This document shows, piece by piece, positions 32,664 through 41,948 of a DNA stretch of 64,000 bases (its first letter is position 1; each line of letters starts with the position of its first letter). The position numbers and the translations under genes are program-made. Below the pieces are notes generated by a model that worked only from the letters and a program-made list of their open reading frames with translations, searched no databases and was not told the origin of the DNA. The DNA comes from Jeongeupia chitinilytica (GTDB lineage: Bacteria > Pseudomonadota > Gammaproteobacteria > Burkholderiales > Chitinibacteraceae). The stretch lies in assembly GCF_014652315.1 (NCBI RefSeq), contig NZ_BMYO01000005.1, positions 267,847 through 331,846 on the forward strand, given 5' to 3'.

Positions 32664-34084
32664 TGGCCAGCGCCAACATCAATTTCGACGGTATCCCGTC
32701 GAGCATCCGCAAGCCGGGCAAGTACATCGAGTTCAACACCAAGCTTGCAGTCCGCACGTTGCCGGGCAACCTGCAGCGCGTGCTGATGGTCGGCCAGAAA
32801 ACCACCGCTGGCAGCCAGGCCGCGCTCGATCCGGTCGACGTGTTCAGCGACGAGCAGGCTGCAATCCTGTTTGGTCGCGGCTCCTATGCTCATCTGATGG
32901 CGCGGGCGGCGATCACGGCCAACCCGTACCTGCAGCTGACGATGATCGCTGTCGATGACGCGCCCGCCGGCGTGGCCGCGACCGGCACGGTGACGCTCAC
33001 CGGCACGGCGACCGGCACCGGCGTGGTCAGCCTCTCCATCGGCACGCGTCGCGTCGACGTTGCCGTGGCCAGCGCGGATACGGCGACCAGTGTGGCTGCA
33101 GCCCTCAAGGCTGCAATCGACAAGCAGGCCGATCTGCCGGTGACGGCCGTCGTGGCTGCAGGCGTGGTTACGCTGACCGCCCGCCACAAGGGCGCGGCCG
33201 GCAACGGCATCAAGCTCAAGGCGGGCAGCAGTGCTGCAGGGGTGACGGCGACTGTCGTGGCGATGGCCAGCGGCGCGGTAGATCCCGACCTTGCGCTGGC
33301 ACTGGCTGCCGTCGCGGGTGCCGGCCACCACATCGTGGCAAGTCCATTTGCCGACCAGGCCAGCCTGACGGCCCTGCGAACCCATCTGGAGTTCGTGTCC
33401 GGGCCGATGGAGCAACGTGGCGCGATCGGCACCTTCGGCTGGCCGGGCACACTGGCCACCGGTACGACGCTGGCCGGGCAGCTCAACAGCGGCCGGATCA
33501 CCGGTGCGTGGCATCGCGGATCGGCCAGGCTGAGCTGCGAGATTGCCGCCGGCTACGCGGCGGTGCTGGCTAGCGAGGAAGACCCGGCCCGCCCGCTGAA
33601 CACTTTGGAGATCAGCGGACTGGATGTCACCAGCCTGGTCGATCGGCCGATCCGGACCGAACAGGAAAATGCCCTCTACAACGGCCTGACGCCGCTGGAG
33701 GTCGGGCCGGGCGATCGCGTGCAGATCGTGCGAGCCATCAGCACGTACACCAAGGATGCCCAGGGCATCGACGACGTGGCGCTGCTCGACATCACGACCA
33801 TCCGAACGCTCGATTACGTGCGCAAAGCGTGCCGCGAGCGGATCAGCCTGCGCTTCCCGCGCGAGAAGTTGTCCGAACGGACGCCGGCAAAGGTGCGCTC
33901 CGAGCTGCTCGACGTGCTGACCAAGTGCGAGGAGCTGGAGTTCGTCGAGGCCGTCGAGGCTAACAAGGCAGGCCTGATCGTCGAGCGCGATCTGCAGGAC
34001 AACAACCGCCTCAACGCCAAGATCCCGGCGGACGTCGTCAACGGCCTGCACGTGTTCGCCGGTCGCATCGATCTGCTGCTCTAA
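32663..34084 (+). CDS. Contractile tail sheath protein (Mu gpL-like)
   Basis: 473 aa from ATG 32663 after AGGAG. Features include GIPSSIRKPGKYIEFNT at the start, an inserted Ala/Thr-rich beta domain (residues about 100-210), then GRITGAWHRGSARLSCEIAA cut across a loop and a conserved C-terminal part ending VFAGRIDLLL. It polymerises round the tube and contracts on infection, showing a myovirus-type tail. Confidence 0.92.
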   Translation: MASANINFDGIPSSIRKPGKYIEFNTKLAVRTLPGNLQRVLMVGQKTTAGSQAALDPVDVFSDEQAAILFGRGSYAHLMARAAITANPYLQLTMIAVDDAPAGVAATGTVTLTGTATGTGVVSLSIGTRRVDVAVASADTATSVAAALKAAIDKQADLPVTAVVAAGVVTLTARHKGAAGNGIKLKAGSSAAGVTATVVAMASGAVDPDLALALAAVAGAGHHIVASPFADQASLTALRTHLEFVSGPMEQRGAIGTFGWPGTLATGTTLAGQLNSGRITGAWHRGSARLSCEIAAGYAAVLASEEDPARPLNTLEISGLDVTSLVDRPIRTEQENALYNGLTPLEVGPGDRVQIVRAISTYTKDAQGIDDVALLDITTIRTLDYVRKACRERISLRFPREKLSERTPAKVRSELLDVLTKCEELEFVEAVEANKAGLIVERDLQDNNRLNAKIPADVVNGLHVFAGRIDLLL

Positions 34085-34095
34085 GGAGAGTCTGA

Positions 34096-34467
34096 ATGCT
34101 TCAGGAATATGCCGGTGCCGTCGTCCTCGAGGTCGACGGCAAGGAAGTCGAGGTCATCGACGTCAGCATCAACACCCGTACCGGCCGCAAGCTGGTCAAG
34201 ACCATGAACAAAACCGGCCGCGCCAAGGGCTTTGCCAAGGGCATCGCCGAGTACGACCTGTCGGTGACCGTGGCGATCCCGCTGACCGGCGACCTCGACT
34301 GGGAAGCGATCGAGGGCGCCAAGCTGACGATCTATCCGCTCAGCCCCGGTGGCCAGCGCGAAAGCTATCTCGACTGCTTCAGCACCGAAATCGGTGACAA
34401 GTACAGCGTCGACAACGAAGCGCGCCGCGATCTCAAGCTGCAGGCGCTGCGCAAGGTGAAGGAGTAA
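34096..34467 (+). CDS. Tail tube protein (Mu gpM-like)
   Basis: 123 aa after a TAAGGAG site. LEVDGKEVEVIDVSINTRTG, then MNKTGRAKGFAKG and a C-terminal AVPLTG-type strand with LYPLSPGGQRESYLDC fit the Mu-like tail tube family. Directly follows the sheath gene. Confidence 0.88.
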   Translation: MLQEYAGAVVLEVDGKEVEVIDVSINTRTGRKLVKTMNKTGRAKGFAKGIAEYDLSVTVAIPLTGDLDWEAIEGAKLTIYPLSPGGQRESYLDCFSTEIGDKYSVDNEARRDLKLQALRKVKE

Positions 34468-34470
34468 GTC

Positions 34471-34851
34471 ATGACTGAACAAGATTCGCTGCTTTATGGC
34501 GTGGAATACCCGCCGGAATCGGGCCAGTTGCACTACGACTTCGAGCTGCGGCTGCCGGTGATCGGCGACAACATCGCCGCGATCGAGGCGCAGGGCGTTT
34601 CGACCAACCTACGCCTCAACGTCGCAATGATGGCGCGCGGCTTGGTCAAACTGGGCGACATTCCGCCTGAAGAAATCACCTACGAGCTGCTCGAAAAAGG
34701 TCTCGTTGACGATGATTTCGACGTGCTGGCCGAAGCGCGGGAGAAGCTCAAAAAAAAGCGGATGCGGCCGAAGCCCAGCTTGCCGATTTCCGGCTTGCCG
34801 TCGTCGCCCTCGGCAAGCATGGCATCCCCGAATCCCGCGTCCTCGAACTGA
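34471..34851 (+). CDS. Tail assembly chaperone, zero-frame product
   Basis: 126 aa. The conserved part is roughly residues 1-95 (LHYDFELRLPVIGDNIAAIE, then LRLNVAMMARGLVKLGDI). It ends in the zero frame about 30 codons after an A8 run. It is the shorter partner of a frameshift pair and should coat the tape measure protein during tail assembly. Confidence 0.82.
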   Translation: MTEQDSLLYGVEYPPESGQLHYDFELRLPVIGDNIAAIEAQGVSTNLRLNVAMMARGLVKLGDIPPEEITYELLEKGLVDDDFDVLAEAREKLKKKRMRPKPSLPISGLPSSPSASMASPNPASSN

Positions 34852-34970
34852 ACGCGGCGCAGTTTGAGGGCTATCTCGCCGCCATCCACCGCCTGAACGG
34901 CGGCAAGCCCAGGCCGGGTGGTGGCGAGCGGCGCCAGATCAAATCACAGCGCAAGAAGAAGCCCCGCTAA
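34471..34970 (+). CDS. Tail assembly chaperone, predicted -1 frameshift fusion
   Basis: Eight A residues at 34750-34757 followed by G give the slippery heptamer A-AAA-AAG at 34752-34758 in the right register. A -1 shift leads into KADAAEAQLADFRLAVVALG and stops at 34968-34970, giving 166 aa. The -1 frame has no good start of its own, shows sensible composition, and its stop overlaps the tape measure ATG. Programmed frameshifting just before the tape measure gene is widespread in tailed phages. Confidence 0.82.
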
Positions 34971-37180
34971 TGGCCCGAAATCCCGAAGTAGCCCTGACGC
35001 TCAAGGCGCGTGATGAAGCGTCCCGCACCGTTGCACGGGTCATGCAGGACACCGAGCGGAATACCCAGCGTGCCGAAAAAGCCGTGGTCGGCTTGTCACG
35101 CGAAAGCCAGCGCATGGCGGGGGCGCGCGAACAGCTCGGTGTGCGTGCCGAGCGGGCGATCCAGCGCGAAATCAAACTGACCGAGGCCGCCTACAAGCGG
35201 CTGGCCAGCAGCGGGACGCTGTCGGCCAACGAGCAGTCGCGTGCCTACGAGGCGATGCGTCGTCATGTATCCGAATTGCGCCGCGAGATGGGCGGCGTCA
35301 GCCAGGCGCAGCGCGGCATGCTGGCCGGTGCCAAACAGCTCAGGGGCGCTGCTGCTGGCGTCGTCGGTGTCGCGGCAGGCACCGCCGTGGTGGCCAGCCC
35401 GGTCCTCCGTGTGGCCAGCTACGACATGCGCCTGGCGCAGATGTCGAATACCGCGTTCAACGACAAGGAAGTCAACGGCCGCACCCTGTCGACGGACGAG
35501 CAGCTGCAGCGTCGTCGCGATGGCAAGTCGCAACTGGAAGGCTATGTCCGCGCGGCAACAGTCGAAGGTGGCACGCGCGACGACAACCTCGCCGCGCTCG
35601 ACAAGCTGATCGCACGGGGGATTTTCTCGCCGGAGCAGGCCGGTCAGTTGCTGCCGATGATCAGCAAGGCCGCGACCGCTGCCGGCTCGTCCTCGGAAGA
35701 AATGACCGGGGTGGCCATGTCGGCGGTGCAGAACGCCAAGATCCCCGTCGACCAGATCCCGAAGGCGCTGGGTATGGCGCTGCGCGCTGGCCAACTGGGC
35801 GGTTTCGAGCTGAAGGACATGGCGTCGTGGCTGCCGAAGATGCTGGCCATGGGCGGATTGTCCGGTCTGCGTGGCACCGATGGTTTGGCCTCGGTGTTGT
35901 CGGCCAGCCAACTGGCTGTGACGGCTGCAGGCAGTAACGACGAGGCCGGCAACAACGTCGTCAACTTCCTGCAGAAGATCACCTCGGCCGACACGGCCCA
36001 GGACTTCAAGAAGCTGAGCGCCCGCACGATGGGCACCAAGCAGAAAGGCGAAGCCGGCATCGATCTGTACGGCACACTGGCCAAAGCCCGCGAGGAGGGC
36101 ACGGACCCGGTAGAGGCATTCACGCGCCTGGTGCGCAAAGTCGCCGAGAGCGACAAGGAATTTTCCCGGCTGCAGCGCCTGGCCAGCGCGGCCAAGGACG
36201 ACAAGGAAAAATCGGCCATGTACGGCAGCATGGCCGAGATCCTGCAGGCGCGGGGCGTCGGCAAAACGATCCAGGACCGGCAGGCGATGCTTGCGCTGCT
36301 GCCGATGCTGTTCGACCCGAAAGCCTACAAGGACATGAAAGCGTCGATCCTGCTGGGCGGAGAGCAGGATGTCGACGTCAACCAGCGCTTCATCAAGGAA
36401 CAGGCCGGGTTCAAGTTCCAGCAGACCCAGAACACCTGGGAACAGGGCCAGTACGACGCCCTAGGCAAATTCGGCAACGCCGTTGGCGACATCGCCGGCA
36501 AGCTGGCCGAGTACGGTAACGCCTATCCGGGCCTGACCGCATCGCTGACCGGCGCGACGACGGCGGTGACGGCCTTGGCTGCGGCCGCCGGTGCTGCCGC
36601 CATTCCGATGCTGCTGATGGGACGCGGTGGCGTGCCCGGTATGCCAGGTGGTGCGCCCGGCATGGCGCCCGCAGCGGCTGGCCCGGCTGCGCGTGCCGGC
36701 ATGGTGGCCGGGGCGCTTGGCATCGCAACGGCAGCCACGGCCGTGGCCAACTTCAACACCGACGAAGAACTGGATGAGTTGAAGAACGGCGACGCCAGGA
36801 TGAAGGCGTTGCAAGAGCAATACTCGCCGGAGGTGATCAAGGCGGCACGCAAGCGCTATCAGCCCTGGTATCAGTTCGGCGATGGTTACGCCGCCGAGAA
36901 CGAGCAGTGGATCAAGCAATATCAGGCTGACGAAGCCAGAACCAAGCAGCTGTCGCCGCTCGTGACACAGCGCAACGCGCCCAGCAGTGCGGCACCGATT
37001 CCGCAGTCGGATATGGTCCAGAACGCCATCAACGCATCGACCAAGCTGGATATGGCTGCCGTCGCGATGCAGCAGACCTTCAGCCAGCCGATCCCGATCA
37101 AGGTCACCGTCGACGTACAGAACGGCAATATCGTTGCCGCCGTCAACGCGGCCAACGCCCAAGACGCCCGGAGGCGCTGA
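34970..37180 (+). CDS. Tail tape measure protein
   Basis: 736 aa. N-terminal helical region (VALTLKARDEASRTVARVMQ), a central segment with hydrophobic Gly/Ala stretches (LRGAAAGVVGVAAGTAVVA; AAAGAAAIPMLLMG) and a C-terminal tail with VTVDVQNGNIVAAVNAANA. This layout is usual for tape measure proteins that set tail length. Starts on the last base of the frameshift product's stop. Confidence 0.92.
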   Translation: MARNPEVALTLKARDEASRTVARVMQDTERNTQRAEKAVVGLSRESQRMAGAREQLGVRAERAIQREIKLTEAAYKRLASSGTLSANEQSRAYEAMRRHVSELRREMGGVSQAQRGMLAGAKQLRGAAAGVVGVAAGTAVVASPVLRVASYDMRLAQMSNTAFNDKEVNGRTLSTDEQLQRRRDGKSQLEGYVRAATVEGGTRDDNLAALDKLIARGIFSPEQAGQLLPMISKAATAAGSSSEEMTGVAMSAVQNAKIPVDQIPKALGMALRAGQLGGFELKDMASWLPKMLAMGGLSGLRGTDGLASVLSASQLAVTAAGSNDEAGNNVVNFLQKITSADTAQDFKKLSARTMGTKQKGEAGIDLYGTLAKAREEGTDPVEAFTRLVRKVAESDKEFSRLQRLASAAKDDKEKSAMYGSMAEILQARGVGKTIQDRQAMLALLPMLFDPKAYKDMKASILLGGEQDVDVNQRFIKEQAGFKFQQTQNTWEQGQYDALGKFGNAVGDIAGKLAEYGNAYPGLTASLTGATTAVTALAAAAGAAAIPMLLMGRGGVPGMPGGAPGMAPAAAGPAARAGMVAGALGIATAATAVANFNTDEELDELKNGDARMKALQEQYSPEVIKAARKRYQPWYQFGDGYAAENEQWIKQYQADEARTKQLSPLVTQRNAPSSAAPIPQSDMVQNAINASTKLDMAAVAMQQTFSQPIPIKVTVDVQNGNIVAAVNAANAQDARRR

Positions 37181-38478
37181 TGGCCTGGAAAGATAACCTG
37201 CTCGATGCCTCGTTCCGTGGTGTGACTTTCGATTGCTTGCGCACGCAGGATGCTGTCGAACGCGGCTACGAAAGCCACGAATATGCCTACCTCGACGGCG
37301 CCGACATCGAGGACCTCGGCCGCAAGGCCCGCCGCATAACCCTGTCGGCTGTGTTCTACGGCAACGACTATGAGACGCGGCTGCAGGCTTTCGTCCAGGT
37401 GCTCGATCAGGCCGGTGCCGGCGAACTGATCCACCCGGTGTTCGGCAGCATCAAGGCCGCTCAACTGGTCAGCTACCAGTTGGGCCACGATGCCGAGTCG
37501 CCGGACTTCTGCACGGTCGAGCTGACCTTCGTCGAGGCGACGCCTGGCAATCCGTTTTTCGTGCAGCAGTTGCCCGTTCAACAAGCCGAGGCCGTTAAAC
37601 AGGTCGCCGAAGCTGCCCAATTTAACGGAATCGAAGCCTTTGCCAGCGCGATCGACAGCCTCAGCGATGCCAAGGGCAATCTATCGCGCCTGAACGCCTT
37701 GCGCGAAGTGATGGCGGGGACGCTGGGGGCGATGCGCAGCCAGGTGCAGGGCATGGCCGGTGGCACGCTCGACCTGATCGACTACCCGCGCTCGTTCGCC
37801 GCTGATGTGATGGGCTTGGTCAGCGGCATGGCTGACTTGCGCGGCTTCGACGTCGGCGTCATCCAGTCGGACTGGAAAAGCCTGGTCGGCCAATTCGGCG
37901 ACCTCGTGCAGTTGCCAGGCCGGGTGACGGCAGGCGCTACCACCGCGACGGATTACTCGTCCGGCGGTTCGGGTTCAGCTCCGGGCGGCGACGGCGGCAG
38001 CGTGGTTGGCGTCAAACCGATTTCGGCACAGCCGGCCGACGTCGCACTGGTGACAACACTGGTCCAGGTCGCGGTGGCCACCACGCTGGCCGAGACCGCG
38101 AGCGACATCCTGATTCAGGAAGCCGAGCAACCGACACTGGCGCCGCAGGAGATCGAGCAGATCACCAACGACGTGCGCGACAACGTCCAGCAGGCGATCG
38201 ATACGCACCGCGAGCAGTTCGACATCGAGGCCGCCCGGCCCGTGACCGAGGCGCTCAAGGACACGGCGCTGGGCGTGCAGGAGGCCGCGATCGCGGTGAT
38301 CGATGCCAGACCGCCGCTGACCCAGCGCACCGTCGAGGCGCCCGGCAATTTGCACCTGGTCGCATTCCGCTGGTACGGCGATTACACCCGCGCCCAGGAA
38401 CTGGCCCGGCTCAATCCCAAACTGATCAACCCCAACGCCCTGAAGGCCGGAGACGTGCTGTATGCCTACGCCCGATAA
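37180..38478 (+). CDS. DNA circularisation protein N with LysM-like C-terminus
   Basis: 432 aa. The front WKDNLLDASFRGVTFDCLRT, then LDGADIEDLGRKARRITLSA and FYGNDYETRLQAF, is diagnostic for Mu gpN/DNA circularisation N-terminal family. The last 45 residues (LHLVAFRWYGDYTRAQELAR, then LNPKLINPNALKAGDVL) resemble a LysM/gpX-type module. Acts in the baseplate and in DNA delivery. Confidence 0.92.
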   Translation: MAWKDNLLDASFRGVTFDCLRTQDAVERGYESHEYAYLDGADIEDLGRKARRITLSAVFYGNDYETRLQAFVQVLDQAGAGELIHPVFGSIKAAQLVSYQLGHDAESPDFCTVELTFVEATPGNPFFVQQLPVQQAEAVKQVAEAAQFNGIEAFASAIDSLSDAKGNLSRLNALREVMAGTLGAMRSQVQGMAGGTLDLIDYPRSFAADVMGLVSGMADLRGFDVGVIQSDWKSLVGQFGDLVQLPGRVTAGATTATDYSSGGSGSAPGGDGGSVVGVKPISAQPADVALVTTLVQVAVATTLAETASDILIQEAEQPTLAPQEIEQITNDVRDNVQQAIDTHREQFDIEAARPVTEALKDTALGVQEAAIAVIDARPPLTQRTVEAPGNLHLVAFRWYGDYTRAQELARLNPKLINPNALKAGDVLYAYAR

Positions 38479-39568
38479 CACGGTCAGCCTGCTGATCGGT
38501 GGCAAGGTGCACAGCACCTGGACCAGCTACGAGATCGACTCGGATCTGTTGATCCCGGCCGATGCCTGGCGTGTTGGCCTCGGTCTGCCCAAGGGCGAAT
38601 TCCCGCCGGCCGTGGCCGAAGGGGCCGCAGTCCAGGTGCGCATCGGGCGCGACACCGTACTGACCGGGCGCATCGACGACATCAGTGATGCGATCGACAA
38701 GAACGGACATTCGCTGTCAATCAGCGGTCGCGATGGTGCGGCCGTGCTGACCGACTGCTCGTCGCCGATCTTCACCGCCAAACAGGTCACACTGGCCGAG
38801 GTCGTGGCGAACGTGGTCAAGCCGCTTGGCATCACCAAGGCCCGTATCGATGCCGACAAAACGTCAGCACGCGAGAAGGTCAACGTAGAGCCTGGCGATA
38901 CTGCCTGGGACACCTTGGTGCACGCGGCTGAAGCGAACGGGCTGTGGCCGTGGTTCGACCCGGACGGGACGCTGGTGATCGGTGGTCCGGACTACAGCAA
39001 GCCACCGGTGGCCACGCTGATCGTGCGTCGTGACGGCAAGGGCAACAACGTCGAGCGCCTGAGCCGGACGCGTAGCATGGCCGAGCGTTACTCGGAGATC
39101 ACTGTGCTTGGCCAGGCACACGGCACCGCCGTGGAAAACGGCCGGCATGCGATCAAGGCCAGCGTGCGCGATCCGGCCGTGGCCACGCATCGGCCGCGTA
39201 TTGTGGTCGACCATGACGCCGAGAACATCGATGCCGCTCGTGCCAGGGCGCGCAAGCTGCTGTCCGATTCTCGCCTGCGGGGCTTCACCTTGAGCGCCGA
39301 GGTGAAGGGGCACCGCACTAGCGACGGCGTGCTGTGGCAACCCGGCCAGCGCATCCACGTCATCAGCGAGCCGCACGAGATCGATGCCGTGTTCTTCCTG
39401 ATGGCCCGCAAGTTCCGTGGTGGCCGTGACCAAGGGACGAAAACAGAGCTGACGCTGAAGGAGGACGGCGTTTGGGTGCTCGATGCCCACCCGCACAAGC
39501 GGGCCAAAAAGCGTGCGAAGGGTCGCACCAAGGGCGGTGACGTGCTGGAAATCGTCGATGTGGGCTGA
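38462..39568 (+). CDS. Baseplate hub protein (Mu gp44/P-like)
   Basis: 368 aa, overlapping gpN by 17 bp. NTVSLLIGGKVHSTWTSYEI, then VGLGLPKGEFPPAVAEGAAV and VLTGRIDDISDAIDK match Mu gpP and P2 gpD relatives, the central hub of contractile-tail baseplates. The lysine-rich end (HKRAKKRAKGRTKGG) is also typical. Confidence 0.92.
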   Translation: MPTPDNTVSLLIGGKVHSTWTSYEIDSDLLIPADAWRVGLGLPKGEFPPAVAEGAAVQVRIGRDTVLTGRIDDISDAIDKNGHSLSISGRDGAAVLTDCSSPIFTAKQVTLAEVVANVVKPLGITKARIDADKTSAREKVNVEPGDTAWDTLVHAAEANGLWPWFDPDGTLVIGGPDYSKPPVATLIVRRDGKGNNVERLSRTRSMAERYSEITVLGQAHGTAVENGRHAIKASVRDPAVATHRPRIVVDHDAENIDAARARARKLLSDSRLRGFTLSAEVKGHRTSDGVLWQPGQRIHVISEPHEIDAVFFLMARKFRGGRDQGTKTELTLKEDGVWVLDAHPHKRAKKRAKGRTKGGDVLEIVDVG

Positions 39569-40184
39569 CGTCGACAAGCGCATCCGCCGTGCTATGGCAG
39601 GTGTACGCCAGGCATTTCGTGGGGTTATCACCCGCGTCAACAGCGGCCCGGCCGTGCAGCTCGCACAAGTCGACGGCTTGGCCGGCGAGCGCCTGCAGGA
39701 CAACGAGGTTTTCCAGCACTATGGTCTGACGAGCAATCCACCGCCCGGCAGTATGGCCGTGATTCTGCCGGTCGGCGGCAAAACCAGTCACGGCATCGTG
39801 ATTGCCACGGAGCATGGAAGCTACCGATTGCAGTCGCTCAAGCCGGGGGAGGTGGCCTTGTACACGGATGAAGGGGCCAAGATCGTGATGAAGCGCGGAC
39901 GCCTGATAGAAACTGACTGTGACGTTTTCAAGGTCAACTGCAAGAGCTGGGAAGTAAACGCCAGTGACAAGGCGGACTTCAATACGCCGATGCTCACTGC
40001 CAGCCAACAGGTGACAGCTGGGGCGCAGATCAACGGCAACGGCGGTATGGCGATCAAGGGCGGGAGTGGCGCGCACGTTGAGGGTGGATTGACTACAACT
40101 CAAGACGTGGTCGCAGGTGGTACTAGCCTGATGCACCACACGCATCGTGGTGACTCCGGGGGCGTAACAGGGCCGCCAGAGTGA
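39558..40184 (+). CDS. Baseplate assembly protein V / spike (Mu gp45-like)
   Basis: 208 aa from ATG 39558, overlapping the hub gene by 11 bp. RRAMAGVRQAFRGVITRVNS and the conserved PPPGSMAVILPVGG, then beta repeats (GSYRLQSLKPGEVALYTDEG) and a C-terminal HTHRGDSGG metal-type apex motif, mark the membrane-piercing spike. Confidence 0.9.
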   Translation: MWADVDKRIRRAMAGVRQAFRGVITRVNSGPAVQLAQVDGLAGERLQDNEVFQHYGLTSNPPPGSMAVILPVGGKTSHGIVIATEHGSYRLQSLKPGEVALYTDEGAKIVMKRGRLIETDCDVFKVNCKSWEVNASDKADFNTPMLTASQQVTAGAQINGNGGMAIKGGSGAHVEGGLTTTQDVVAGGTSLMHHTHRGDSGGVTGPPE

Positions 40185-40231
40185 TCTCGTTAATCCAGCT
40201 CATGTGTGGCATCAACACTGGGGGTTAATCT

Positions 40232-40468
40232 ATGAGTCAAGCATCACCTGGAGAGGAATGGCAGACGTTGTGCGAGGAACACCGTGCAGCACGTAAAGCG
40301 CAACTTGCGGCCTTCACGTCCGTCAATGCCAAGTTTCTGGCTATTGGTGCCGGAACATCAACCGCAAACCCTACCCAAGATGAATCGATAGCGCTTGAAG
40401 CTGCATGGGAAAGGTTGCAGGACGTGCGGGCAAGAATGACGGCGTTTGTTAAAGCCCAAGTGGCCTAG
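40232..40468 (+). CDS. Small hypothetical protein, possible moron
   Basis: 78 aa with a GGGGG-type ribosome site. Two helical stretches (EEWQTLCEEHRAARKAQLAA and EAAWERLQDVRARMTAFVKA) and no known family. Inserted between the spike gene and the gp46-like gene, with a 47-bp gap before it and a hairpin after it; the next structural gene starts inside that hairpin. The same arrangement is seen at 28058-28602. Confidence 0.6.
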   Translation: MSQASPGEEWQTLCEEHRAARKAQLAAFTSVNAKFLAIGAGTSTANPTQDESIALEAAWERLQDVRARMTAFVKAQVA

Positions 40469-40513
40469 CTTTTAGATAGGACTGAAGGCCGTCAGCTGAT
40501 TGGCCGTAGCGAC

Positions 40514-40535
40514 ATGCCCCGACAATTCGGGGCAT
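40514..40535 (+). promoter_or_regulatory. Hairpin spanning the start codon of the gp46-like gene
   Basis: ATGCCCCGA and TCGGGGCAT pair over 9 bp with a CAAT loop. The ATG of the next gene (40534) begins in the right arm. It is preceded by ACTGAAGGCCGTCAGCT at 40481, nearly the same as ACTGAAGTCCGTCAGCT at 28548 before the other hairpin. Confidence 0.6.
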
Positions 40536-40884
40536 GGACGCTTTAATCGACCCGAAAACCGGTGACTACGCCGGTACCCGCACCGAGACGCTGGCCAATG
40601 CCGTGTACCTGCGGCTGATGACGCCCCTCGGCGCTTGGTGGGCTGACCGCTCCCTTGGGTCCCGACTGCACGAGCTGCAGCGCGAGAAGGATGTCAGCCG
40701 CGTGGCCATGCTGGCCCGCCAATACAGCGAGCAAGCTCTTGCACCGCTGACCCAAGACGGCCGTGCGAATCGAGTCAGCGTGACCACGGCACGCACGCAG
40801 CCAGGCTGGCTTGCACTCCAGATCGAAGTCGAAGACGCCAGCGGCCGCATCCAGCATTTCCAGCATCCGGTGCGGGTGGCCTGA
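40534..40884 (+). CDS. Baseplate protein (Mu gp46 / W-like)
   Basis: 116 aa. MDALIDPKTGDYAG, LRLMTPLGAWWADRSLGSRL and the closing DASGRIQHFQHPVRVA match the gp46 family, a wedge component corresponding to P2 gpW/T4 gp25. The start codon lies within a hairpin. Joined to the J gene by a one-base stop/start overlap. Confidence 0.9.
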   Translation: MDALIDPKTGDYAGTRTETLANAVYLRLMTPLGAWWADRSLGSRLHELQREKDVSRVAMLARQYSEQALAPLTQDGRANRVSVTTARTQPGWLALQIEVEDASGRIQHFQHPVRVA

Positions 40885-41948
40885 TGCCGTTCCTCGTCCC
40901 CACCTTCGCCCAGATCCGCGACGACCTGCTGCGCGACCTGAAGAATCAACTGCCCGAGGCCGACACTGGCCTGGACAGCGACTACTTCGTCCGTGCCTCC
41001 TCGGTGGCCAGCGCGGTCGAAGGGCTTTACCAGCACCAGGCATGGATCGTCCGGCAGATTTTCCCGGACACGGCGGACCGCGCGTATCTGGAGCTGCATG
41101 CGCGCGTGCGAAGGCTGAACCGCAAGCCGGCCGTGGCGGCCCAAGGGCAATTGCGCGTGACCGGTACGCCGGGCAGCGCCATCCCGGTGGGCACGAGTGC
41201 CAAGCGAAGTGACCAGACCTACATCACGACACAAGCTGCCGTGATCGATGCGAGCGGCGTGGTGAATGTCAGCGTTGCGGCCGTCGTGGCGGGACTCCAG
41301 GGCAACGCGCCGACCAACTCGGTGGCTGAACTGACTGCGGCTCCATCGGGCGTCACCAGCCAGGCTGCCCTAGTCACGATGACCGGCGGCGTCGACGAGG
41401 AAAGCGACAGTGAGCTGCTCGCGCGCCTGCTCGAACTGATCCGTCGGCCTCCGGCAGGTGGCAACAAGTACGATTTCCGGCGCTGGGCGTTGGCCGTGCC
41501 AGGCGTGACCAATGCCTATGTCTATCCGCTGCGTCGGGGCGTTGGCACTGTCGACGTGGTGATCACGGCAGCGGGCGGGCTTCCGGCGCCAGACACGATC
41601 ACCGCCGCGCAAGCCTACATTGACGACGTCCGGCCGGTGACAGCCAAGAACGCGGCGGTCATTGCTCCGACGATCAAGACGGTGCCCGTCACCGTGGCAG
41701 TGACGCCCATGCCGGGCTACACCGTCGCCACGCTCACGCCGGCAATCACGGCCGCCGTGACGGGCTTTTTCGACGGCATCGCTCCTGGTGATCAGTTGAT
41801 CAAATCCAAGCTTGAGGCGCTGATTTCCGATCTGCCCGGTGTTGCTGATCGACAGGTCAGTGCCCCGGCCTCCAATGTGACCGCAGTGATCGATGCGGCG
41901 AAGGTCGAGTGGCTGCGAGTCGGCGCGATCACCGTGGGGCTGCTGTGA
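40884..41948 (+). CDS. Baseplate J-like protein (Mu gp47)
   Basis: 354 aa. VPTFAQIRDDLLRDLKNQLP, then YQHQAWIVRQIFPDTADRAY and PAGGNKYDFRRWALAVPGVT are characteristic of the baseplate J family. A wedge component that links hub and fibres. Confidence 0.93.
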   Translation: MPFLVPTFAQIRDDLLRDLKNQLPEADTGLDSDYFVRASSVASAVEGLYQHQAWIVRQIFPDTADRAYLELHARVRRLNRKPAVAAQGQLRVTGTPGSAIPVGTSAKRSDQTYITTQAAVIDASGVVNVSVAAVVAGLQGNAPTNSVAELTAAPSGVTSQAALVTMTGGVDEESDSELLARLLELIRRPPAGGNKYDFRRWALAVPGVTNAYVYPLRRGVGTVDVVITAAGGLPAPDTITAAQAYIDDVRPVTAKNAAVIAPTIKTVPVTVAVTPMPGYTVATLTPAITAAVTGFFDGIAPGDQLIKSKLEALISDLPGVADRQVSAPASNVTAVIDAAKVEWLRVGAITVGLL

